From JBBDWJ01 sp040902925 (GTDB taxonomy: Bacteria > Acidobacteriota > Terriglobia > Bryobacterales > UBA6623), in contig JBBDWJ010000295.1 in the NCBI GenBank assembly GCA_040902925.1, forward strand, positions 1-14,145: 14,145 nt of DNA, written 5' to 3'. The position numbers were made by a program, and so were the translations under genes. The notes beneath the pieces were generated by a model that saw nothing but the letters and a program-made list of their open reading frames with translations, searched no databases and had not been told where the DNA came from. Within the stretch, counting starts at the first letter, position 1. Every line of letters begins with the position of its first letter. This document shows, piece after piece, positions 8,631 to 14,145 of the stretch.

Positions 8631-9854
8631 TTAGAAGCTTAGAAAGCCGTGGCCTTTGGCCGTGGGAAGATTCTTGATCTTCGCCATAAAATCCGTTTCA
8701 GTTATTTGTTGTGGCCAGTCGAGGTTTGCCTCGAGGGAGGCTGGCTTGTCGGCGTCATGCTTCACCTTGACCGCGCCCAGGTGAACAAGGGAAAAGACAT
8801 CTCGCGCGAAGGCGTTCGTTGGGCTCGCCAGCTTTCCATATGCCCCTTTGAGCCTTCTATAGAGCTCGATCGTAAGCGGGGTCTCATCGAGTAGGACCTT
8901 CAGGATTTCGATTTGCCGCTTGGCAATGACCCGTTTACGAGGTGTTTCGAGGCGCGAAAACAAATCATACATCATGTTCCGAAAGACGGCCTTCTTTACA
9001 CTCCGCGTGATCTCACGCGACAATCGATCACATTGCATGCGAACGCCACGAAGGCCGAATATTAGGAATGCGGTGAGATCATGCCTGTTTCGTCGGACCT
9101 CCGCAAGCACCGAAAGGTACCGCGGTTTCTCTTCGTAGTAATAATTCGACATGGCGATGAACGCGGTATCTCGCAGTCCCGCACGTTGAAGCAACAGGGC
9201 CTCGATCGCTCGAGCTGTCCGGCCGTTGCCATCAAGGAAGGGATGCATGGATGCGAAATGATAGTGCAGTGCCATCGCCTGGATTAGCGGATCATGGTCC
9301 CTGAAACGACCGGCTAGCTCCGCTGTGAGTGCCCCAAACCCGTCTGCGCACTCCTTGCCGCCTTCGCTCCCGCGGTGTCTCGGGAATCCGAAGGTTACAT
9401 TCTGATCGCGACTGCGGAGTTCCCCAGGGGCGCAGTGGTCGTCGTCACAACCGGTGACCATCCGTCGGTGAATCTCCTTCATGAGATCCACGGTGATCGG
9501 CAAATCATCCGGGAGCAACGCGATCCAACGATATGTCGCTACGGCGGCTCGCGCCTGCCTCTGAGACCTTGTCATCATCTGATCCATCTGAGCCGAGGGA
9601 TCTAACGCTTCGTCAAGTTCATTCTCTGTGAAATCCGCTCCTTCAATACGGGACGTACCTGCCACCTCCATTTTGAGCTGTATTCCTTGCAAACGCTCAA
9701 CCCAGTCACGCTGGTGCGGGATAGCTTTGAGAGCAAGAACGGCGGCCTTCGCCTCAATCAGATCGTTCAACACGAGCGGAACGTTATATTTGATCCAATC
9801 GTCCGGCGCCAAGTAAGGAATCACCCTGTCGGCCGGGATAGTTATGGTGCCCAT
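8631..9854 (-). CDS. Fic-domain protein (class II, autoinhibited AMPylase-like)
   Basis: This 407-residue protein has the complete Fic signature HPFLDGNGRTAR at residues 204-215. H204 is the expected catalytic base, D208 the metal ligand, and R212 and R215 the nucleotide-binding arginines. Fic enzymes transfer AMP or related groups from nucleotides to hydroxyl side chains of target proteins. An inhibitory-helix motif [S/T]xxxEG is present upstream of the core as TSRIEG (67-72). This places the protein in class II, where inhibition is intramolecular and no separate antitoxin is needed, and none is seen next to it. The C-terminal third (about 300-380) looks like a winged-helix region (KRQIEILKVLL), as in many Fic proteins of this size. 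The start ATG lacks a Shine-Dalgarno but sits right after a possible promoter. The gene is convergent with the DUF1552 operon and next to the tRNA fragment. The target is unknown. Confidence 0.95.
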   Translation of the reverse strand: MGTITIPADRVIPYLAPDDWIKYNVPLVLNDLIEAKAAVLALKAIPHQRDWVERLQGIQLKMEVAGTSRIEGADFTENELDEALDPSAQMDQMMTRSQRQARAAVATYRWIALLPDDLPITVDLMKEIHRRMVTGCDDDHCAPGELRSRDQNVTFGFPRHRGSEGGKECADGFGALTAELAGRFRDHDPLIQAMALHYHFASMHPFLDGNGRTARAIEALLLQRAGLRDTAFIAMSNYYYEEKPRYLSVLAEVRRNRHDLTAFLIFGLRGVRMQCDRLSREITRSVKKAVFRNMMYDLFSRLETPRKRVIAKRQIEILKVLLDETPLTIELYRRLKGAYGKLASPTNAFARDVFSLVHLGAVKVKHDADKPASLEANLDWPQQITETDFMAKIKNLPTAKGHGFLSF

Positions 9855-9860
9855 GGATGG

Positions 9861-9890
9861 AGTTTAGGCGCAACCTCGTTTTACAGTCAA
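9861..9890 (-). promoter_or_regulatory. Candidate promoter of the Fic gene, giving a leaderless or near-leaderless mRNA
   Basis: On the minus strand TTGACT (9890-9885) is followed after 18 bases by TAAACT (9866-9861). The first matches the -35 consensus at five of six positions, the second the -10 at four of six. The usual start-site distance places transcription initiation at or within a base or two of the ATG at 9854, which fits the absence of a Shine-Dalgarno. Confidence 0.4.
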
Positions 9891-9935
9891 TACATCAATA
9901 GCGATGCCGTATTATCAATGACATACGGAATCAAT
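9886..9935. promoter_or_regulatory. Possible operator: repeated ATCAAT boxes and an inverted repeat upstream of fic
   Basis: On the plus strand ATCAAT occurs at 9894-9899, 9914-9919 and 9930-9935, with a near copy GTCAAT at 9886-9891. A perfect inverted repeat, CCGTAT (9907-9912) and ATACGG (9923-9928), spaced by 10 bases, encloses the second box. The cluster overlaps and lies upstream of the predicted -35 element, where a regulator would bind. The stretch is A+T-rich, so chance repetition is possible. Confidence 0.35.
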
Positions 9936-10074
9936 ACCCGATTTCATTACAGGTTCATATAAGCTGCTGAATCGAAGTTGTTTTGGCCCCGTGCGGTGAA
10001 GCCGACGGAGCGGATCGCGAAGGCAGGCAAGCCCGCTACCCAGGGATGATTGAGGGGTTAAGTCAATGAAAGTT

Positions 10075-10122
10075 TGGTCGGGGCGGAGGGATTCGAACCC
10101 CCGGCCCCCTGCTCCCAAAGCA
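10075..10122 (-). other. 3' half of tRNA-Pro(UGG), probable attachment-site core
   Basis: Read on the minus strand, this is the 3' part of a proline tRNA. It contains three pairs of the anticodon stem, the loop TTTGGGA with anticodon TGG, the stem GCAGG, a 5-base variable loop, a T-arm with a 5-bp stem (one G-U) around TTCGAAT, the acceptor strand CGCCCCG, discriminator A and an encoded CCA (10077-10075). The 5' half is missing: where CCTGC should pair with GCAGG the sequence reads GATGC, and no CGGGGCG acceptor strand or D-arm lies upstream. It therefore cannot make a tRNA. Integrases that target tRNA genes leave such a duplicated 3' segment at the far end of the inserted element, and CCA-containing 3' halves are typical cores. 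Confidence 0.8.
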
Positions 10123-10292
10123 TCCGAGTGGCGTTAGAGAGCGAGGGACTGAGTGAATGGAAGTGATACGGAGGGTTGAATCTCGGCAGGTTTGACTGGA
10201 ACCAGTCCACGGCAGTCGCTACTAGTCGCAGAGCCTCTGACGTGCTCTCTCTCGACCGTTGCTGTGGACATCGTTGTGGACGCATGGACGCC
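10123..10292. other. Non-coding flank inside the putative element border
   Basis: No convincing gene lies here. It contains the inverted repeat GACTGG (10194-10199) / CCAGTC (10202-10207) around a 2-base centre, and two direct copies of TGTGGAC at 10263-10269 and 10275-10281. Such repeats next to an attachment core could be recombinase arm sites, or could be chance. Together with 9855-10074 on the other side of the tRNA fragment, this makes the longest gene-free stretch of the right half. Confidence 0.3.
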
Positions 10293-10586
10293 TCAATTAA
10301 CAGGCTGATCGGCTTCCGGCGTGGCTTCAGCTTCAGGCCGCCTCAGCGAGTCCACCGCTTGCACCGCGTCTCGTTTCGCGGTCCGCTTCAGAGTTGTTCC
10401 CGCATCGAGCCCGAATTCGAGGTCCGACAGGCTTTTGTAGTAGCGGGGACAGCGCTCCACTGACGCGTAGGGACATCTCAAGGGGACCTTCCGTTGATCG
10501 CTTAGCCTTCGGTATGACTCGAAATCAAGACCGCGTCCTGATTCAGTTGCGCTGAGAGCATCATTGACTGACTTCTTGTCCGCCAT
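10293..10586 (-). CDS. Small conserved-looking protein with a CPx5CP motif
   Basis: The predicted product has 97 residues, starting at ATG 10586 (MADKKSVNDAL). The open frame continues upstream to 10706, but that part overlaps the end of the preceding gene and has no protein-like character. The centre reads RCPYASVERCPRYYKSLSDL, with cysteines at 38 and 46 each followed by proline. I have the impression of having seen similar motifs in bacterial hypothetical proteins, but I cannot name a family. Two cysteines alone could form a disulfide or half of a metal site. There is no signal peptide; both ends are charged and probably flexible. It lies 34 bases downstream of the coiled-coil gene on the same strand and is probably co-transcribed. 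No clear Shine-Dalgarno is seen, so the start is moderately certain. Confidence 0.6.
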   Translation of the reverse strand: MADKKSVNDALSATESGRGLDFESYRRLSDQRKVPLRCPYASVERCPRYYKSLSDLEFGLDAGTTLKRTAKRDAVQAVDSLRRPEAEATPEADQPVN

Positions 10587-10620
10587 GAGTCCGAGAGAGG
10601 GGGTGAGACACACGTCCAAT

Positions 10621-11304
10621 CTATCTGACCGAAGGTCGTCGCACGCAATTGGCTGAGACTCTTTTCCCATCGTCGAGGTTGACGACAGAGTATGACGACT
10701 TCTCACTGCCGTCTAGAATCATGATTCTGGCCGATGGTTCCCATGCTTGCGAAACGGCCCGGTCTGCCTCCGCGACCGCCCAGATTGTCTGATCCTCCAG
10801 GATTAGCACTCCGCCGCTTGCTGTCCTGTCCACCAGGGTGTGGGTTTGGCCCGTAGCCAGATACGTCAAAGCTAGTGGCGAGCCATACTTCTTGGTGATT
10901 GTCTCACCGAGTCTGAAAGAGTAGTCGAGGACCCATGAATTCAATGCGCGTTGCTGAGCTACCGACAACCCACCGAAGCCCGTAGATGCGATCTCCTCTT
11001 GGGTCATCACTGACGTTAGGAAGAGTCCCTCAACTGCGCCACCGGGCGTCGTCGTGGGCGGACTCTCCGGCAGCAACTGCTGTCGTTCAAGCTGTAGCCT
11101 CTGCCGTTCGATGTCGATCTTCTGCTGCTCAAGTTGCCGAAGGGTCTCCAGTTTTTTCTCTTCGAGTTCCCTCTGCCTTTTCTGCTCCAAGCCTCGCAGG
11201 AAATTCTCTGTGAACGTCTGCGAGAACGAAGGAATTGCAAGCGTCAGCAGGCAGAGAGCCGCAACGATGTAGGACCGGCAACAGGAAGCTAAACTAAACA
11301 TCAT
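10621..11304 (-). CDS. Secreted coiled-coil protein of unknown function
   Basis: The start is one of two adjacent ATGs (11304 or 11301), preceded by GGAG at a suitable distance; the open frame extends 11 codons further without support. The 227-residue product has a signal peptide (hydrophobic core YIVAALCLLTLAIP, cut near SFSQ at residues 26-29). Next is a charged coiled coil at about 38-78, rich in E, K, R and Q with regular leucines. A Pro/Thr linker (PESPPTTTPGG) follows, then a compact C-terminal domain. The segment ILEDQTIWAVAEADRAVSQAW at about 168-188 and the following strands (IMILDG, SYSVVNL, KRVSANC) look like a small all-beta fold. I do not recognise the family. It is probably periplasmic or surface-located. 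It follows the TIGR03437 gene by about 100 bases on the same strand and precedes the 97-residue gene. Confidence 0.8.
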   Translation of the reverse strand: MMFSLASCCRSYIVAALCLLTLAIPSFSQTFTENFLRGLEQKRQRELEEKKLETLRQLEQQKIDIERQRLQLERQQLLPESPPTTTPGGAVEGLFLTSVMTQEEIASTGFGGLSVAQQRALNSWVLDYSFRLGETITKKYGSPLALTYLATGQTHTLVDRTASGGVLILEDQTIWAVAEADRAVSQAWEPSARIMILDGSEKSSYSVVNLDDGKRVSANCVRRPSVR

Positions 11305-11405
11305 GAGTACTCCATCCTTCGGCCCAAATCGCCGCAAGGACCAAGTGAATCGGCGTGGAACTCATTTCTCGAATCCCTCGTACGGGACGCCGGAGCCTCC
11401 GCGCA

Positions 11406-12974
11406 CTACCTTCCGATGCAGGGGAAAAGAGCGCGAGGATCAATGCGCGGCGTCTTGAACTCATTAGTCGTCAAATACGCAACCGCCGTTTCGTTGACGA
11501 ATATGATCGGTGGCCTTGTTGCGAATCTGTTGAAGGCACTGGTAGGCGAGAACTCGCTGCCGTACTTCCCAAATTCGTTAAAAATGCTCGTGGAAGAGAA
11601 CTCACTACCGTACGGCCCAAACTCGTTGCCGATGGAATCTCGCGCGAACACGTTGGATGTGATGCGGCCCAGAAACGTACCATCGTCTGCGAAGATCAGG
11701 GCACCTTCCACCGCACTGCAGGATGCTGGGACACCAGGCAGCACGGGCGGAGGCGTTGCGGCGGGCGGCTGCGGCACCACCGTTGTCACTTCAAAGCCAG
11801 CGTACCAATCATTAGCATCCTGCACTTTGTCCAGGCTGTCGTTGTCATAGAGCAGTCCGAAGAACGAACGCCCCGCATCTAGCGTGTCCATCACCCCGAC
11901 GAATGCTTCGCTCGTGACGGAAGACCTTCCGCTCGCAAGGAACACTGTTTCGGTGCTTTCAATCTGGAAGGTACCTTCGTCAATGACGGCACCGGCATTC
12001 AATAGCCGATAGCGGCCCCCGTCTCTACCCTGTGAGAGGGACCTGAATGAGCTAAGCTCCAGTGCGAATTGATTGCCCGTCGCCTTATACCCGATGATTC
12101 CAGCGTAGTTCTCGGATAGTGTGTACGTCCCCGCAACGTTAATGGTGACTTGATTGCTTACCGCATCGCCGACGCGAACTGTTGTGATCACGTCGCCGCC
12201 AACGTCGGGCGGAACAACGACGTTGATCTGGTAAAGACCTACGAAACCAGGGGCGAGGCCGGAAAATGTGATCTGGGCCGGTCGGCCATCCATCTCAATC
12301 GTAGGCTTGATAATCGTATGTGCCAGCGGAGAACTTGGACCTGACACACCAGCAGCATTGAAGTTCTCAACCAATCCCAAACCAGTGCAGAACAAAATGA
12401 TAGTTTCGCCCGTCAGGGCATACTCCAGGCTCGCCCTTTTAACGGGTGTGAAATCAGCATGTACTGCAATGGCCTCTCCCTTACCGTCCGAGGTGGAGGT
12501 AAATAGGGCTGGAGAGCCTGCCGCCACGGTCACCGTGTGGGATGTCACCGCCCCACTTGAATCCTTCACCAACAACTGAGCGGGGCCAGCGGCGACTTGA
12601 AACGGCATCTGAGCGTTGATTTGAGTCGGTGAAACGAAGAACAGCGGAAGAGCCTGACCAGCAATCGAGACGCTCGTACCATCAAGTGTATTTGGAAGGG
12701 GCAGCGTCGAGGCTGATGTAGTTTTGCTGGCTAGGCCAGTGCCGAAGATGCTGACTATCGTCCCCGGTGCAATTGAGCCTTGGATAAAGCTCGCACCGTT
12801 TACGACCGCTGAAACGACCGGGGCGGCGGAGGCAGACTCTAGAATTCCGATACACAGGAACAGAATGAGCGTCCTCGTGAGAGAAATGAACGGTATAGTT
12901 CGTTGGTCCTTGCAGGTTGAAGCCTCCGACTGTCGAGGGCAAATCATGAACCTCTGTCCGGCTTGTAAAGACAC
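11406..12974 (-). CDS. Secreted TIGR03437-domain protein with C-terminal YGS-type repeats
   Basis: The start is GTG 12974, chosen because GGAGG lies five bases upstream; an ATG at 12947 is the alternative. The 522-residue product has a signal peptide whose hydrophobic core (TLILFLCIGILESASA) ends near residue 50, after an unusually long N-region. Residues about 52-280 match TIGR03437: VVNGASFIQGSIAPGTIVSI, FFVSPTQINAQMPF and GLYQINVVVPPDV are hallmarks of this immunoglobulin-like domain of Solibacter-group secreted proteins. It is usually C-terminal but here comes first. Residues 283-398 form a second probable beta domain. A proline linker (400-415) leads to a C-terminal unit (424-520) with two 16-residue repeats (NEFGPYGSEFSSTSIF and NEFGKYGSEFSPTSAF) and C419/C519 flanking it. 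The role is probably extracellular binding or structure; no catalytic motif is seen. Confidence 0.9.
   Translation of the reverse strand: MSLQAGQRFMICPRQSEASTCKDQRTIPFISLTRTLILFLCIGILESASAAPVVSAVVNGASFIQGSIAPGTIVSIFGTGLASKTTSASTLPLPNTLDGTSVSIAGQALPLFFVSPTQINAQMPFQVAAGPAQLLVKDSSGAVTSHTVTVAAGSPALFTSTSDGKGEAIAVHADFTPVKRASLEYALTGETIILFCTGLGLVENFNAAGVSGPSSPLAHTIIKPTIEMDGRPAQITFSGLAPGFVGLYQINVVVPPDVGGDVITTVRVGDAVSNQVTINVAGTYTLSENYAGIIGYKATGNQFALELSSFRSLSQGRDGGRYRLLNAGAVIDEGTFQIESTETVFLASGRSSVTSEAFVGVMDTLDAGRSFFGLLYDNDSLDKVQDANDWYAGFEVTTVVPQPPAATPPPVLPGVPASCSAVEGALIFADDGTFLGRITSNVFARDSIGNEFGPYGSEFSSTSIFNEFGKYGSEFSPTSAFNRFATRPPIIFVNETAVAYLTTNEFKTPRIDPRALFPCIGR
11548..11643 (-). repeat. Two tandem 48-bp units encoding the YGS repeats
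   Basis: Units at 11548-11595 and 11596-11643 align with few mismatches; GAGAACTC begins each, followed by near-identical sequence ending in CAAA-T/C-TCGTT. Each encodes one 16-residue NEFGxYGSEFS repeat. A degenerate third partial unit (NRFATRPP) follows in the protein. The DNA-level similarity points to unit duplication that has diverged mostly at synonymous positions. Confidence 0.75.
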
Positions 12975-13353
12975 TTTCCCCTCCGGCTGGGCTTGTTTTC
13001 TACGCCCATGCTGCGACCGAAATGCTGTGGGATGGAATGGGCAAGAACCCGGAGCAGGGCGGGCGACTTACCCTATGTGCCGCCCACCTTGCGAGGATTT
13101 GCGATGTCTTTGGTGTGGTTTTTAAAAGATGTTAAGTCTATTGCACACAATGAGTTAAGGTCGGTCAACCCACATAAACCCATTTTGGTTAAGAATTTCT
13201 GACTATTGATTCTAAAGGGCTTAGCTGCCGAGGGTGTCTCCAAGATTTTATTTTCTTTTTTTTCTGCGAGTGAGCGGGCTGTTCGAGCCGACCCTGCCTC
13301 GACAGGTCAAGACTGTTTGTGATTAGGGTACCCACGGGGTCGATTCTCAGCAC
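12975..13353. promoter_or_regulatory. A+T-rich intergenic region upstream of the TIGR03437 gene
   Basis: These 379 bases hold no convincing gene. They include the candidate promoter at 13140-13168, a possible leader hairpin GGGCGG (13057-13062) with CCGCCC (13080-13085), and a pyrimidine tract at about 13246-13264 with a run of eight T's. By hand count 13141-13200 is 23/60 G+C, against 46/60 for 3541-3600. No clear terminator follows the Ntn-hydrolase gene. Confidence 0.4.
13140..13168 (-). promoter_or_regulatory. Candidate promoter of the TIGR03437 gene and downstream genes
   Basis: On the minus strand TTGACC (13168-13163) is followed after 17 bases by TGCAAT (13145-13140). Transcription would start near 13133, leaving a leader of about 160 bases before the GTG at 12974. 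Five of six and four of six consensus positions match, in an A+T-rich setting that makes chance matches more likely. Confidence 0.3.
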
Positions 13354-14109
13354 CTACCCAGTGGGGCAGACTCCGGGCAGAACCCATGTTGAGCCTTCAA
13401 CTGTGACTTCCAAGATGGTCACTGGGGGACCTACGGAATTCCTGTGTTGAAGGTCGGACCGATTCAGTTCAAGCTCAACGAACGATAGCACCGTCGCCGT
13501 GAGGTCAGCTCCTTCTCGCCAATTCGGGTTGTCACTTCTGAACCGATCAATCGCACCGTGTTGACCAGCGTAGATGGCTCCGAACTCGGTGGGCTGGCTT
13601 CTCGTGTAGTCGAGCCGCCGATTCAGATCCGAAAAATCTCGGGTTCCGATCTGCCGAGTCACCATCGCCAGCCTTCCATGTTCAAGACCGAAGAGCACAA
13701 CCTGGAGAACAACCCCACCGCTTGAGGGTCCAAAATCAGCCTCATAATTCTGCGGATACTTTTGACGGATGTGAGCCAGAGCCCGGAGCATAGGGGGGCG
13801 AACCCTAGCTTCCAGCAGGTCAGCGAGATCAAGGATTGTATCGGCTTGTCGCGCCAAGTCCTTAACGATAGCGTCGAGATTGAACCCGGTCTCGGGTTCT
13901 TCGGAGAGTCCTGATACTGCGTAGTAACGTTCACCGAGTTGATGGATCTTGCAGACAGTCGTCTGTTTGGAGCCAAGCCGACCGCCAATACTAGCTTTGC
14001 CGTCGGTAGCCACAATGATTTTCGTAGGTGTCCAGAAGGCAACTATGACGGTTGCGTTGAGGATGGCAGGTAGGAACAACCCCGCGAGAGTGGCTAGTGT
14101 AGTGTCCAC
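13354..14109 (-). CDS. Exported Ntn-hydrolase / proteasome-subunit-like protein
   Basis: This 251-residue frame starts at GTG 14109, directly after an in-frame TAA (14113-14115). Residues 20-68 fit the N-terminus of the proteasome-type Ntn-hydrolase fold: T20-VIVAFWTPTKIIVATDGK. With T20 as Thr1, the aspartate of ATDGK is exactly position 17, and a lysine (K54, position 35) lies two residues beyond the canonical Lys33. YYAVSGL then matches the following strand. The preceding LATLAGLFLPAILNA is hydrophobic and ends in a possible signal-peptidase site directly before T20, so export may itself expose the nucleophile. The C-terminus (VGPPVTILEVTVEGSTWV) is a strand typical of bacterial relatives I recall. 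The substrate is unknown. Oddities are the lack of basic residues before the hydrophobic segment and no Shine-Dalgarno, so the true 5' end may be altered or lost; TTG 14079 is another possible start. Confidence 0.75.
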   Translation of the reverse strand: MDTTLATLAGLFLPAILNATVIVAFWTPTKIIVATDGKASIGGRLGSKQTTVCKIHQLGERYYAVSGLSEEPETGFNLDAIVKDLARQADTILDLADLLEARVRPPMLRALAHIRQKYPQNYEADFGPSSGGVVLQVVLFGLEHGRLAMVTRQIGTRDFSDLNRRLDYTRSQPTEFGAIYAGQHGAIDRFRSDNPNWREGADLTATVLSFVELELNRSDLQHRNSVGPPVTILEVTVEGSTWVLPGVCPTG

Positions 14110-14123
14110 GAATTAGGTGGACA
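14103..14123. promoter_or_regulatory. Inverted repeat straddling the Ntn-hydrolase start codon
   Basis: TGTCCAC (14103-14109) and GTGGACA (14117-14123) are perfect inverted copies separated by seven bases. The left arm includes the GTG start codon (minus strand 14109-14107). It could be an operator, an mRNA hairpin hiding the start, or the end of a mobile element that reaches past the window. Too little flanking sequence is available to decide. Confidence 0.4.
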
Positions 14124-14145
14124 AACGTTTGCGGCCTCTTGGGGC

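Noticed and set aside
8377..8634. 85-codon plus-strand frame between the DUF1552 and Fic genes
   Set aside because: It overlaps the end of the DUF1552 gene in another frame, is rich in Arg and Ser, and has no ribosome site.
10075..10160. A complete, split or permuted tRNA gene
   Set aside because: No CGGGGCG acceptor strand or D-arm occurs upstream or elsewhere nearby, and the anticodon stem is broken, so an attachment-site fragment is the simpler reading.
10058..10285. 75-codon minus-strand frame through the tRNA fragment
   Set aside because: It reads through the tRNA remnant and non-coding flank, has no protein-like features, and exists only because stops are sparse.
12946..13125. Cysteine-rich 59-residue plus-strand frame beginning MNLCPACKD, with a GAGG before its ATG
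   Set aside because: The CxxC pattern looked zinc-finger-like. However, it overlaps the start and ribosome site of the TIGR03437 gene on the other strand, and the cysteines come from a G+C-rich leader with no regular spacing.
13246..13264. T-rich tract as a Rho-independent terminator
   Set aside because: No stable G+C-rich stem precedes it on the plus strand, and no plus-strand gene ends there. On the minus strand it would be an A-tract.

Overview
The window most likely comes from an Acidobacteriota chromosome, probably the Bryobacterales/Solibacter group. Two things point there. One protein (about 11406-12974) carries the secreted domain known as TIGR03437, the 'Solibacter uncharacterized C-terminal domain'. 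A secreted ankyrin / DUF1592-type cytochrome / DUF1552 operon is also typical of Acidobacteria and Planctomycetes. No rRNA or housekeeping marker is present, so this assignment is inference.

Layout. Positions 2-97 hold the tail of a gene entering from the left, possibly YCII-like. Positions 224-2833 (-) encode a complete three-domain DNA ligase D (phosphoesterase-ligase-polymerase), divergent from the next block across a 237-base gap. Positions 3071-8441 (+) are a tight three-gene operon joined by two ATGA overlaps: a secreted ankyrin-repeat protein, a di-haem planctomycete-type cytochrome with DUF1587/1595/1592/1588/1585 domains, and a Tat-exported DUF1552 (HxxSHH) protein. All three are predicted to work outside the cytoplasm. 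Positions 8631-9854 (-) encode a Fic-domain AMPylase with its inhibitory helix in cis, convergent with the operon.

Boundary. At 10075-10122 (-) lies the 3' half of a tRNA-Pro(UGG) gene, from the anticodon stem to an encoded CCA, with no 5' half beside it. This is what the distal attachment site of a tRNA-targeted integrative element looks like. Its orientation puts the element to the right, with the intact tRNA (and perhaps an integrase) beyond the window.

Right part (10123-14145). All recognisable genes lie on the minus strand and base composition is visibly lower in G+C. In transcription order they are a predicted exported Ntn-hydrolase/proteasome-like protein (13354-14109), a TIGR03437 protein ending in 16-residue YGS-type repeats (11406-12974), a secreted coiled-coil protein (10621-11304) and a 97-residue protein with a CPx5CP motif (10293-10586). 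The first three have hydrophobic N-termini, so this looks like an envelope or secretion cargo cassette of unknown purpose. No integrase, transposase, CRISPR array or rRNA was found.
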